Assembly: GCF_033439725.1 (NCBI RefSeq)
Contig: NW_026944384.1
Location: 744,001 to 808,000, forward strand
Reading direction: 5' to 3'
Origin: Neurospora tetraspora
Taxonomy: Eukaryota > Ascomycota > Sordariomycetes > Sordariales > Sordariaceae
DNA length: 64,000 nucleotides
Shown: piece by piece, positions 44,560 through 56,040 of the stretch
How the letters are laid out: each line of letters opens with the position of its first letter
How positions within the stretch are numbered: the first letter of the stretch is position 1
Notes under the pieces: model-generated
The model's database searches: none
What the model saw: only the letters and a program-made list of their open reading frames with translations
Told to the model about the DNA's origin: nothing
Made by a program: the position numbers and the translations under genes

Positions 44560-45420
44560 GTCACAGAAGGCAAGCAGACGGGAAGTTACAGCTTGATAAG
44601 CCCTCATAAGCGGAGAAGATGAGCCGTAAAGGTACCCGGTGACGGGAACATGCGTTCGGGCAGTCACTGGCAGTCACAGTCACGAGAAGGTGACCAGTTG
44701 GTCATGGATCCCAAGATCGAACGATGGCAGATTGCACAATAGGAAACCGCGGACCCAGAAAAAGTGACTCAAGGGGCAGGCGGACGGGAAGTCAAGGCGC
44801 CCAATTTGTCAGAAGCAGCGGAGATCATGGACCGTAGAGGTGCTCACAAGGCCACAAGTGAGCTTCGAGATCAGGGGCAGCCACGGGCCCAGAGTTTTGA
44901 GAAATCACGCGATGTCCATGGGAAATGGAACAATGGGAAATTGAGAAGCAAGAATGGGAAACCACGAACACCTCAAGGTCGAGAATCAAGAGGTAGGCGG
45001 ACGGAAACCTCCAGGCTGATAAGCTCCCGGGCGGAGAACAGAGCATCTAGACCAGAGGCAGCCGCCGCCTTGCATCACGAAGCCTCTGAGCACGCAATGG
45101 CCGCAGAGAGCCGAACGATGGGAAGTTCAATTGGGAAGCCACGGGCTCGAGAAGGTCGAGCCACCACAGAAGAGGCAGGCAGACGGGTAGTTCCAGCTCG
45201 ACACACCCCTGGATGATGATCTTCGCGGCACATTCTCTCCGCACTTGCAGGTACAAGAAGAGTGTCCGATCCAGCACGACTTGTAATCACGGGAGCCTGA
45301 GCAGCGATCGCCAGCAGAGAACATGGAGAGAACCAGGAAGGCGCGAGTTCTGGAAGCCTGGTCGAGTCTCAAGAGGCAGGCAGACGGAAAGTTCCGGACA
45401 TCATGACAGTGAGAGAGATC
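44560..45420. repeat. Degenerate tandem array, about 200 bp unit
   Basis: The core AGGCAGGCAGACGGGAAGTT recurs in variant form at about 44570, 44776, 44993, 45173 and 45373 (spacing 180-217 bp). Neighbouring words (CACGGGC.CGAGAAGGTCGAG, GCTGATAAGC) recur with it. Long frames through it are a by-product of low stop density. Confidence 0.7.
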
Positions 45421-46302
45421 GAAATGGAAGGAGAAGGTGCCCAATCGCAAAGACTCCTGGCCTGATGAGCATCAAGTCTAGCGGTGGGCAAGCTCAAGGC
45501 ACAACCACCATGAAGTTGTCGACAAGGTGTTGATCCACCTTCAGCTCGACGAGGAAAGCCAGAGCTGCCCCGCGCAGAGCACCAGGAGCGAGTACGCCAG
45601 GAACAAGCCCTCTTCAGGCCAACTGTGAACGAGGGCATGGACGAAGAGCTGGTGCAAGCAGCGGTGGATTGGCAGTTGGGAGTCGGGGTGGATGAAGAGG
45701 GGTTCTGGTTGAGTTCGCGGATCGCGTCCCGTCATGCGTCCCTTGTGCGGTTGAGTCCTTCCAGAGAATTGGAAAGAGTCGTGCACTTCTGCCTCCCGGC
45801 CTGGATCTCGAGGCCAAGAGCAGTCTCGCACTTCTCCTCATTCTCCGGGCTCCGGAGACACTCACACTCTGATTCCAATTTTGGTCTCCGTGAGCTCCGT
45901 GTTCCTTCCAAGTCTCCCGCCTTTAGCCGGAAGACGGCCGTGAGAACTGGCCCGTTCTTTGATGACTGCAAGTGGCGGAGACTGCCCCAAAATGTTCGAC
46001 CTGTTTCCCGTAGAGAGAGCAAGATACTTCCAGCCCTCCTCATGGAGTTGATCACAGCCACGAACCACCGAGTCACTCGCAGATCACATCCACCTCTCCC
46101 AACAAGCAAGGAAGGAAGGCTCGAAACCGCAAGTGCCTGACTTCAATCGATGAGCCTGGCTGATCATATTTCTCCCATCACGCGTCATGTCACAAGAACT
46201 CCCCTCCCTGCAGGTGCCCTTTTTCTGGACCCACCCACCTCTCATTTGCCCGGTCCCGTCAAAAGCCGTCAAGGGCAAGGCCGAACGCAAAAGGCAAGAA
46301 CA

Positions 46303-46634
46303 ATGAAGCTAGACCAAGGGACAAACGAACGTGAGTGAAAGAAAAGGGGTTGGAGCAAAGTGACAGGAGGCAGAGAAGAGTGACAGCCGTCCTCACTTTG
46401 CTGCCAGCCATCTTGTGCATGGGAATGATCATCTGCTGGTGCTTCACAATCTACTATGCCATTTTGATTCTGGCCCACCTGCACAAAGATGCCACCCACT
46501 CTGCGGGCAATTCTCGGGAAATGATGGAGACATGGGGGGCAGCCAGAGAGAAAAAAGAGGCCATCATATCTCTAGACGTAGTGACATGCTTGTGGTTTGC
46601 ACCAAGGGCCATTTGTAAACCTCTTGTTGGTTGA
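46303..46634 (+). CDS. Small membrane protein, two exons
   Basis: Exons 46303-46330 and 46387-46634 (56 bp intron, GTGAGT donor, GACAG acceptor) give 91 aa. After MKLDQGTNE comes a long hydrophobic stretch (TLLPAILCMGMIICWCFTIY and on through YAILILAHLHKD), probably one or two membrane passes, then a polar segment and a weakly hydrophobic end. The phase fits and the ATG context is good (AACAATGAAG). No family recognised. The model is modestly supported. Confidence 0.4.
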
Positions 46635-47039
46635 AATGGCCGCCTTTGGCATCACTGAGAACCAAAGCCAAAAGACAAACGGCTCCGTGAATTGTTGCAT
46701 TATTCCTTGTTTGCAGTAAAGACGTAGCTCTGGCATGGGAGACACAGGCAGGAATTGCCATATGCACTCAAGGGAAATGATAGAGAAAGACTACAAGAGC
46801 ATGGAGATCACTGACAAAAGATCACGGAAGCGTCAAGGTCAATAACGATGTTGCGAAGTACCAGAGGGTGAAGGTTGTATTGTTACTAGATGTGACATTC
46901 ATCCCCAAATAACAGGCTAGAGGTAGGTACAGGTACAGGTAGGAACTGTGATGTGCAGTCTCAGCTTCGATATCTCCCGCGAGATTCTTCAGCCTTCCAC
47001 AGCAACCAGAAACGCGACAACAAAAACCACACAATGGCC

Positions 47040-47210
47040 AACCGACACGGAGGGTACCAGCGGCGATAATCTTGTCCCTGGTCACCTGGACCATCTCGAA
47101 CAAAGGCAGCAGAATCTTGAGGCCGTTGCGCGACCTCGTGTACGGGCTGTCACCGCCCACAGAACCCTTGACTATGGACACAGCATCAGCCACGCCCATG
47201 CCCCCCATGA
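47040..47210 (-). pseudogene. Exon-like fragment, unknown protein
   Basis: The open stretch includes GGDSPYTRSRNGLKILLPLF and EMVQVTRDKIIAAGTL with good codon bias on the minus strand. The rest of the protein is missing. Family not recognised. Confidence 0.4.
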
Positions 47211-47244
47211 TAGGTAAGGTAGGTAGGCACTTCAGGTAGGAGAG

Positions 47245-47358
47245 GTGATCAGGCCCTCGGTTGGGATACTTGTCGCCACCAGACCGGCGTTCAGGATTGA
47301 CTGGGCGATATCACCTGCGGCCATGGATACGTTGAGCTTGTTTCCCTCTCCCACCTCC
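47245..47358 (-). pseudogene. Exon-like fragment, unknown protein
   Basis: The open stretch reads NKLNVSMAAGDIAQSILNAG then LVATSIPTEGLITSP. It borders a perfect 15 bp hairpin (CCCTCTCCCACCTCC at 47344 and its complement at 47378). Family not recognised. Confidence 0.4.
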
Positions 47359-47405
47359 GCCGTTGACACTATGAAGGAGGAGGTGGGAGAGGGTCGTCTT
47401 GGCAC

Positions 47406-47498
47406 GAATGGGACTACACGGGAAGCCCTCGCACCCAAAGAGGCTCAAGAGACTCGGGAGAACTATCAGAGGAAGCGAGAGAGACTCTCGTATTGCGG
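47406..47498 (+). repeat. 93 bp direct repeat, copy one (copy two 49748-49840)
   Basis: The two copies differ at a single base. Plus-strand reading is NGTTREALAPKEAQETRENY (SY in copy two). Sequences on both sides differ, so this is a mobile or converted segment rather than a local duplication. Confidence 0.9.
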
Positions 47499-47600
47499 CC
47501 TGGAGCAAGAGAAACAGTGGTGTCAGCAAACTTGATGGTAGACTGAAGGGAACATGAAGACTAATGAGGAATGAGATGGGAAAGAAAGTGAACACTTACC

Positions 47601-47702
47601 AAGGAACGCTGCTAGGAGCCACGGCATCGCTAAACTGATCGGGCCCCAAGAAAAGCTCGCCCGTCTCGGAGTCCTGGACGGCGTAGGGAGAACGAACAAC
47701 TT
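47601..47702 (-). pseudogene. Exon fragment resembling Ca-binding mitochondrial carrier N-terminus
   Basis: The exon is bounded by a CAAG acceptor-like end and a GTAAGT donor, and reads SPYAVQDSETGELFLGPDQF then SDAVAP. It resembles the stretch between the first helix and the IAP-EDYHKIKR region of fungal aspartate/glutamate carriers with EF hands. The similarity is from memory of the family and is weak. Confidence 0.3.
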
Positions 47703-47792
47703 GAAAAAGTCAAGTCACTTGTCCTGAGGCTGCCTCCTGAAAACTTTGTCAGGAACAATATCCGTTTGAGATCACGGAAGGGGATGTACTTA

Positions 47793-48189
<397 letters not shown>

Positions 48190-48773
48190 TGTGAGAAATG
48201 AAAAACAGTGGATGTTCACTTTGATGTTGGATGACAGAGGAAGAGGGAGGGAAAAAAAGTCGAGGGAAAAAAAAGAAGCTCTGGATTTCACTTATGGACA
48301 GGCTTTTCCAGCCTTGTACCTAGGTACCGTGACTGTTACCTCTTTCCTTTTTGAAACGGACGGCTGGCCATTAAGTTCAATCTCTGTCTGCCCTGCGTGC
48401 CTGCCCCTGAGCCTGGAAGACTTGCTCCGGGACCGAAGATCTACTGGATACACCCCACCTTTCACCCCTGCTCAGGGCACGCCTCTGGTCTGTTCTTGAA
48501 GGGCCTTCTTGAAAGACCGGATGGGAAGGAGGGAGGTACTTGGCCAAGGTACCTCTTCTCTCAGCGCAGACTGGCCCGACGTACGGTAACGACTTGGTTG
48601 GCTGAGTTCTTTCCGTCGTGCTCTTGGGCTCTCGGCTCTGAGAGACCATGCTGGTAGACATAAGACTCCCCTTCTCCCAGGTCTTCTGCTCGTTTTGTTT
48701 CCCTATGTCATCAATGGACTTTTCTTTTCCAATTTTCAAGATCACCATCGCACCAGGAACTCCCGATTATCTT

Positions 48774-48842
48774 TGCCTGATGGGTTGCCGACATCCTCTC
48801 CCGCTTCGCAACATAAGTGTCCCGTCAGCAACCCATCAGGCA
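48774..48842. repeat. Hairpin with perfect 14-15 bp arms
   Basis: TGCCTGATGGGTTGC near 48774 and its complement GCAACCCATCAGGCA near 48828 flank about 40 nt. Confidence 0.7.
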
Positions 48843-48849
48843 GACTCGG

Positions 48850-49747
48850 CCTCGAGGTAAGACAGTCTGACTCCCGTCCTTTCCTTTCTTGCCTTTGCAC
48901 CTGTGATAGTTCTGGTTCCTTTCAAGCTTCCAACATCCTTTGCCCCTCCGCAATCACAGACTTTGTCAACCTCCTTGCCATTGGACATCGCTCTTCCATC
49001 CTGATAGTTGTGCATTTCTGATCAAATACACCATTTGAGCAGCGCCGGAAGAAAAACAAGCCCGTCTCAACGGCCCCGCTACAGCCCCAACCTCGAGTAC
49101 TGCACTGGCCGAGACCATTTGGCGTCTCAAGGTACGCTCAACCGGCTCCGCCCCCATGCAACACTTTGCCCAAGACACAACCTCAGCTGACTGCCCTGTC
49201 AAGAAAATGGAACCAAACGTGGGATATGGAGACAGAAAATGCACATGCAGCCCGCCAACCACCTTGACGGTGGCGCTGTACCCGCCGCTGCGGTCGAACA
49301 AGGTGTGTACTGCAAGGGACCGATACCTCCTGTCACCATGTCCATACACTCGCTGACAAGTTCGATGCAAGGCAGGCTCTCTCGATATTGGATCTACCCA
49401 GCAATGGCAATCTCGCCCTGTCCTCAACCCACAGTGATCCTAGGTTCCCTCAGTCACTGTCGTGGGAGAGCCTCTCCGCAACGCTCGTCGCACAATTTGC
49501 CACATGGGCCCTTTCGAAGTCATCGATCTTCTTGTTAATGATGGCCCGAGTTTCCTCCGTCCTCGGCATGGTCCTTGCAAGCAACCGGAGAAGATTACTC
49601 CCGAGACCGGTGTCATCGAGACAGACCTCCAGCAATGCTCCGCCCAGAACATCAACGAGCAATATACCGACCCAGTCAACAAGATCAGTCTGGGAACGAA
49701 TTGGCACGGTCGCATAAGTCCTCCTCTTCTGTTCACTGTGTCGGTAT
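48850..49747. other. Exon-like fragments, not assignable
   Basis: Open stretches with coding-like composition occur on both strands (for example QNINEQYTDPVNKISLGTNW on plus near 49655), but none shows a start, complete exon set or recognised family. It is likely more of the gene-fragment patchwork. Confidence 0.35.
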
Positions 49748-49840
49748 GAATGGGACTACACGGGAAGCCCTCGCACCCAAAGAGGCTCAAGAGACTCGGG
49801 AGAGCTATCAGAGGAAGCGAGAGAGACTCTCGTATTGCGG
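49748..49840 (+). repeat. 93 bp direct repeat, copy two
   Basis: See 47406-47498; one mismatch. It is followed within 20 bp by sequence related to the 1.6-2.2 kb repeats. Confidence 0.9.
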
Positions 49841-49849
49841 CGGCCAGCG

Positions 49850-52800
49850 GCTCCTAGAATAGCAGCGTTACGCCAGGCTGCGGGACAACCTCAGCAAGCA
49901 AACACAACTATGGGACGGCGTGGTAGCAACTCTGCTGCCTTTGGCGGTAGAGCACTGACTCCCGCGGTTTCTTGCTTCGGATCCGATTCCGAGTGGAGGA
50001 GAATAGGTGGCGTGGTGGTGGAGAAATACGAGCTGGCGGCTACACGAAAGGGCAACGAGTTGAACACTGGGTTTTCTTGTAAATATTGTGTGGCTTCCTT
50101 CGCCTTGGTTTTCTTTTTCTCTTTCTCTTTCTCTTTCTCTTTCTCATGCACTCCCTCAATCGAAAAACTTTTCAAATATATTGGTCTTGTTGTATCCGTC
50201 CGCTACATGTGACATCGATCGGGACTGTGTGACAAGTATGACTTGACAATGATGTGACTATGAATCCGTGATTGATTGGAGACTATTTGCTTCTCTCCTT
50301 GATGTACTCGACAAGTAGAGGTACACCGTAGATTGTCAAGTCCGTGGCTTCTTTGTTCTGTCTTTGGATCTCCGTGTTTGAGGTCTTCTAGCTACCTGTA
50401 CTCACAAGAACACCGCAGCTGGGCCACACATAGTCCGTGGTTTCCAAGAGCACAGAAGTGACGCTCTCTACCTCTACGAGTAGAGCGGAGTGTCCGGTCA
50501 AGATTGCGAGCAATGTTCCCGTGGCCGGCCTGATACCGCCCAACGTATCTCTATTTTATAAGGAACCCAAGGCAGTTCCACGTCCCCCGAAATCGAGCGA
50601 TCATCGAGCTTGTTTAAAGACATGTCATCTTTCTAGCCTTCAAAAAACAAGACAAGAGTCAAATCATGCTCAACGACCATTGCGAAGGACATGTTGACAT
50701 GGTCTTCAGCCCTTTCTCACCTCACAGCAAAGCCAAGGTCACTTGAACAAACACGGCGATCTTACGAGAAGGAATAAACCAGCTCATAACCCACAAAAGC
50801 GAGAGGTTTGTTTGCTCTCGGTTTCAGCAGCAAATAGAGACGAGACAGAGGAACTGAACTCCAAGACTCCGGACGATTTACGGGGACAACATGGAAATTG
50901 GGACAGCAGGTCGTCCCAAGACGGAGAAGAAAGTCTCCCGTTTCGTCTCTTCTATAGGACAAGAGCTCTTTCATGCCCCTGCTTTGTGAAAGCGGTAAAA
51001 CGTGAGGTGAGAATCTTCAGGAGTATTGGAGGAGGCACACGGTCTGGAGAAAAGTCGGCTTGGGATATGGACATGTCCAGAAGGCAGCCCGGAGTTTGAG
51101 TTGATCAGACATGGTCCTGTAGAGCTTGGTTACTTTGGAGCAGCGCAGTTAGGTATTCTTGAAAGCAATAAATCACTGCCCGGCGTGTACCAGAGACCTC
51201 AACTTGAACGTCGACAAAAGACGCAAAGTGTGCCCAACAAAGTGCTTGTGCCTCACGCAGCCTCAGCCTTCAGGCACCCAGCCGCGCGACTCAACAACTG
51301 GACCATGTCCAAGCAAATACAGATAAACGACAGGCCTGGACCAAGTTTTTCAGCCTGCCGTAGTCCTTACATCCACACCCCGCGTCTCCGTCACCCTTTT
51401 GCCCTCTCCCATATGACTTCATCCCTCTTCCGTGCCCCTGCTAGCCTCAACAGAAGTTTCCAGAAAGAAAGCCTAGACTACCTCTAAGGCTTGTAATACG
51501 GATGGAAGTTCTCATTCAGAGCTATTCAGAATGTTGAGTTGCACAGTGGTTTTCACAGTTAAAGTGAGGCAAAAAGTTGAGTGTCTGTCTCGCCCAGGAC
51601 GGGGAGGAAACGATATGGTCCGAGCTTGAGCACTTTTATCGGATGCCTGCTCGATCTAGCCTCAAGGGTAGCACAAGGATATATGCTTCTTGAGAATGAA
51701 GATGACCGGGAGAGTCCTTTAGAGGTAATTGAGATGAAATTCGGAGCGCAGAGCTTGAGTGTCTTGCTCGGAGGAAAGTCAGCGAAGACTCGGTGCAGGC
51801 CAGGATGAGTTTGGAAGCTCGAGCAGTTGCGAAAGTGATATGGCCTGTTCAGAGATCCATTATTTCAGGCTGTCATGCTTTGTTGCAGCCGAGTTGAGTT
51901 TGAAGGTCAGCAACCTCAAGGGAGCTTTGAATTCGAGCAAGATAGCAGCAATACGGAGTTGCGCTCCATGTCTTCAGTTCGGGTTCTTTGCCAGAAGATT
52001 GTCTCCGCATTCGAAAATTTGATGAAGCCGTTGCAGAAATAAGGCCAACATCCCAAAAGTGAATCAACGGTGATGGCCATGGTGACTGCCTGACAGCCCA
52101 GAAACCCCGCGGTCCGTGACCGGGACGTAATTCTCCAAACCACCCCGCCATCCCGTAGCCGCTCCTTCCAACTTCAAGACGGCGTTTGCCCTGCAGGGAT
52201 ACTAGACCAGAGCTTTTCCATTCTCTGTTATCTCGTCGCGTCTTTCGTCTCGTCTCCAAGTTCGAGACCCAGATATGCCAAGGGCTAGTGGCTCGATTCT
52301 TTCGTTCTGTTGTCCCGGTGACGTCCATTTCGTACAAATCCCAAGGTAACCAGCCGTCAAAAGACGGGATGATTTGAAAGTACTGCAGCCTCGTTTCAGA
52401 GCTCTCACAATAGGATCGTGGATCATCCTCAATTTGCCCCTCCATAAAATCTCACCCGGGGCCAAGATTTCCTTCCCTCTTCTTCCTCTTTTCTTCCCCA
52501 GGTATTACCCCGCCAGCAAGCTCTGAGTGAAGAAATCCAACCCCAAAGCAGTCAACAGCAGTCAACAGCACTCTCTCTTCTCCACCATAACAGTTGAAGA
52601 TCCTCCCAAGCTACAAGCCACTTCTCGTCAGCTCGCTACGACTTTGTCCCTTCTCCGTTGTCTCTGGCCGCCTCCCTCTGGTCAAGAAAGAACTTCCCCG
52701 GGCTTACCTCTCTGAGCTCGTCTCTCGGCGGAAGACGCCAAACCCCAAAAGTAAGACTCTCAGGTCCTTTGATTCTTTTCTCAGATTACTAACCCCTCAA

Positions 52801-53125
52801 AGTTGCCGCGCTTCTCCCTGTTCACCCCCAGAGAAAGCTTCCTTGACGACCTTACCTTCAGCAAGGGCGTCAACCTTCCCAAGCGCCCGAAGTCCTTCTC
52901 TCGCTCGTCTTCGACTGCTGCCCCCCGACTCTCCGTCAGTCTCTCCCCACGCCACAACCAAGCTCGACATCCAGCCCGAGTTTGTTCTTCGGCCCCTCCT
53001 CCTCTCCGACGGACGGCAAGGACTCTCCCGTCTCTCCACCACTGCTGCCCCTGACTCTCCTCACCAGGAAGTCAGTCCCCGCCACTATCAAGCTCGACCT
53101 CCTCTACCTCCCCACGGCAACCAAG
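49850..53125. other. Long spacer with no confident gene
   Basis: A 45 bp stretch at 49939-49985 matches 2175-2220. A TTTCTC microsatellite lies at 50112-50145. Frames of 150-190 codons near 51.0-51.5 kb (plus) and 51.9-52.4 kb (minus) lack coding bias. The last 600 bp, rich in CT with a weak TATAA-like AT run near 52446, probably form the promoter and long leader of the next gene. Confidence 0.45.
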
Positions 53126-54289
53126 ATGTGCTTCCGCATCGACCAGTACTGGCACTGCCACCACGAGCACGGCGGCTGCAAGGGCAAGCTGAACAAGCTC
53201 ACCGACGACGACCCCATCCTTCCCAAATGGGCGCCGTGCCAGCGCGCCAAACGGACTGGCAAGAGGTGCGAGGAAGTCATGGTCATCCCGCAGCACCTGG
53301 CCATGTGCTGCCCGATGCACCACTCGCGGCGGATCCGGCAGTTGGAGGAGCTGTGGCAGAACGAGTGGAAGAACCAAGTGTTCGACCACTTCTCCCAGAG
53401 GCAGAACCACCTGTCGGACCGGGAGAAGGCCGACTGGCGTCGCGCCCGCGACCTGGAGAAGAAGCGGTGGGACGAGTTCCAGCGCAAGCTGGAGCCCGTG
53501 TACGCTCAGCTGGGTAACCGGCTGAACGCCGCCGTCGTCCGCGCCTTCGGCAAGACTTTCTACGAGCGCATCGAGCAGATCATGCTGGCTTTCGTCGCCG
53601 TGGTGCGCCGCCAGTGCGTCCTCGACCCGGAGAACTTCGAGCGCGCTAAGAGGCAGGAGGCTCGCGAAGCTCTGCTGGAGCTCGAGGAGAGGGACCGCCA
53701 GGCTGCTGCTGGTGCTGCCACCGCTGCTGTCGCTGCCGATGGCCCGCCGCCGCCCATCCCGCCCAAGAGCAGCAAGAGGAGACAGAGGTCTCTGACTTCC
53801 GTCAGAGAAGGTGATTTGAAGCAGGCCCAGGAAGCCCTGAGACAGATGACGTTGTCTGGCCCCGCTGGTGGCTTAGCCCCAGCCCAGACTCGTCCTCTTC
53901 CTCCAGCTCCTGCTCCGGCTCAAGCTGGCTACACCGTTGCTCGCGCTCCGGTTGCCGCCGCCGCCAGCCCCTCTTCTTCTTCCTCGTCCGCGTTTGGCCC
54001 TGAAGATCACGCTGCAGTCGCTGCTGCCGCTGACATCGAACGCGCCTTCCGCCCTCCTTCGAGAGGTTCCTCCGCTGCCTCATCTTCGGGTGAGGAGAGC
54101 GAGAGCGAAGACGAGACCCCTTGCTCCGCAGGGACTTGTAAGGCCCAGCGTCAGCTGGGTCTACAAGAATCGCCCCCATCGTCCCGGGACCAGCGATACA
54201 AGGGCAACCACAGTGCTCCTCAAGACCTTGGAATCAAATGCTGCAAACAGGCAACCATCGCCCCCAAAGACCTGGGACTCGGCGTATAA
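53126..54289 (+). CDS. Cys/His-rich fungal protein, hypothetical
   Basis: The 387 aa product begins MCFRIDQYWHCHHEHGGCKG. The first 75 residues carry C and H pairs (CHHEHGGC, APCQRAKRTGKRC, AMCCPMHH), a pattern suited to zinc binding and common in Sordariales proteins of unknown role. A long charged helical region follows (LEELWQNEWKNQVFDHFSQR and on to about 200), then an Ala/Pro/Ser-rich disordered half with acidic patches (SGEESESEDE). The ATG at 53126 (AAGATGTGC) is the first in the frame. No intron is seen. The last 40 codons run into the repeat region that starts here, so the C-terminus may have been extended by repeat sequence. Confidence 0.75.
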   Translation: MCFRIDQYWHCHHEHGGCKGKLNKLTDDDPILPKWAPCQRAKRTGKRCEEVMVIPQHLAMCCPMHHSRRIRQLEELWQNEWKNQVFDHFSQRQNHLSDREKADWRRARDLEKKRWDEFQRKLEPVYAQLGNRLNAAVVRAFGKTFYERIEQIMLAFVAVVRRQCVLDPENFERAKRQEAREALLELEERDRQAAAGAATAAVAADGPPPPIPPKSSKRRQRSLTSVREGDLKQAQEALRQMTLSGPAGGLAPAQTRPLPPAPAPAQAGYTVARAPVAAAASPSSSSSSAFGPEDHAAVAAAADIERAFRPPSRGSSAASSSGEESESEDETPCSAGTCKAQRQLGLQESPPSSRDQRYKGNHSAPQDLGIKCCKQATIAPKDLGLGV

Positions 54290-54620
54290 CGGGCTGAAAA
54301 AACGACTCCTTAAGACCTGGAGCAACGTAAAGGGGCAACTTTAGCACTCCCCGAAGACCCAGGGCGAGGAAGTTTGGGCAGATAAAACGCACCCAGAAAA
54401 CCCGGGGTTGCGTGTGACAGGGTTGAAAAAACGCGCCTGAAGACCCAGGACTAGCGTGCAGGGCTACCTTTTGTTCCGAGGTACATCTTTCTTTCTAGCA
54501 CTCCCCGAAGACCCAGGGCGAGGAAGTTCACGGGCCAGTCATTGATTTCCGCTCCCAGAAAATTTCCCGGGTGAAGCGAAGTATGGGTTGAAAAAACGTT
54601 CCCGAAGACCTGGGATAGAC
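54230..54620. repeat. Direct repeats around GAAGACCCAGG
   Basis: A 32 bp stretch starting AGCACTCCCCGAAGACCCAG is repeated at 54342 and 54498. GGGYTGAAAAAACG occurs near 54291, 54420 and 54587, each followed by a GAAGACC/AAGACC core. The unit is about 130-160 bp. It overlaps the end of the preceding gene. Confidence 0.75.
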
Positions 54621-55135
54621 GTGTTGGCCAACATGGTTGTTCATTGGGAGGCCGGGATGGGATGAGGGAGGCGATGGGGTAAGGGAGATGAGGCACAGGA
54701 TCCGGAACTTCGATGGCGTCTTTTGCTTTGAGCATCTGGCATAGTGTTGTGGAAAGGAAAACAATACCAATGACAGAGGGCAGGATGTCGGTCGCTTCAA
54801 GATTCAAGAAGGAGGCTATTGCGTGGTCTTGGGAGCTCTTGACAAAGGTCTACGGGCTGGATCCTGCCAGACTTTATGTCATGACGCGTTGGGAGGCGCT
54901 GATGATATTCTGGGATTCACTTGTGATCTTTGGTTTGGAGTTCTCGAAGGAGGATTTGGGTTCAGGATGAACGGTTTCCCGGAGTTGAAGGTTGATACCC
55001 CTGGTGATGAATTGATCTGGTTCTGGGCTGCGCTTGAATGTTCCGTTTGGTGACTTGATGCTTGTTGTGAATGTGAATGCGTGTTCCTTGACTGAGTCAA
55101 GGAGTGTTTGCTTTCGAACCTAACTTTATGCTAAC
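54621..55135. other. No gene recognised
   Basis: Spacer; open stretches on the plus strand lack coding bias. Confidence 0.4.
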
Positions 55136-56040
55136 TTAGGTGTCTCTACGGATCGCAAGAGACAGAAGGATAAAGAGTGTCCAAGAGCCAGGCGGCGGAA
55201 AAGGCACGACGCACGCTTGCCAAATTAACCGGCTTTCCGCTTCTCCCTTGATTCCACTCACGAGCAAATTTCGCGAGCTGAGAAGTCGAAGGATTGCTGG
55301 CGCATTTGGCCATAACGTTCATGAGATTCTGCTCAAGGGGTTCGTCGGTGGCGGCATGTAGGTGGATGCGATCGATGCACCCGTTTCCGATTTCGATGAT
55401 GTTAAGTCGGACACGGAAGCCTTGCGGGGCATCGAACGCTATCTTGCCGTCGGATTCGATGGAAAAGTTGAGAGCGCCGTCCGAAGCTCCCTTCCAGATA
55501 TGTGTCGATCAATGCGGCGGAAGGGGCGGCAACATCCACGTCCTCGGTCTTCTAGAATGAGGCGAAGGCTGAGGGAAGATGGGAAATCCCTGGCTCAACC
55601 GTCTTCTGCCTTTTGGCAGGGCGTTCACCCTCAGGGTCGTCCGGGGGTTCGCTGAAACTTCTATGGACAGCATTGCTGACCTCCTGGTGGAGTTTCTTCA
55701 TAATTCCATCTCTCTGTTCGGGAGGCCAATCTTCTTGGCTGTAGATGGTAGTCTCTTGCCGCCACAGCCCGGCGGTATAGTCGGCGATAGCCGCGCTCAA
55801 TGTGGAGCACCGAGGCATCCAGTGAATTTGTACCTTGCAGCCCTTCTCTGCAAGGTAGTGGGAGTACGGAGTGGGCAATGCTCGCGGCACCGCCAACCAG
55901 AACAAGTTGGCGGCGCAGCTCTGGACGGACCAGGCGGGTGGTTCCCACTCTTCTTGGTGGTATCTGGTGGCAGAGGCCGAACGCCAGCAGCTCATTAGAC
56001 CCGGCAAATTCCAAAGAACAGCCACCCGCTCGTCAAGGAA
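55136..56040 (-). pseudogene. Gene or pseudogene of unknown family with in-frame UAGs
   Basis: Two clearly coding minus-strand stretches are seen. 56040-55555 includes YHQEEWEPPAWSVQ, KGCKVQIHWMPRC and DWPPEQRDGIMKKLHQEVSN. 55490-55136 includes ALNFSIESDGKIAFDAPQGF and IDRIHLHAATDEP. They connect through a UAG at 55554-55552 and a possible 49 bp intron. Alternatively, a 48 bp in-frame intron ending TTCTAG removes the stop. Another in-frame UAG at 56043-56041 precedes the first stretch. No ATG start is convincing. Family not recognised. Confidence 0.45.

Noticed and set aside
44764-45216. 150-codon plus frame
   Set aside because: It lies wholly in the 200 bp repeat array and has no codon bias.
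51026-52445. Frames of 153 (plus) and 190 (minus) codons
   Set aside because: No codon bias or recognisable segment; the minus one overlaps the likely promoter of the 53.1 kb gene.
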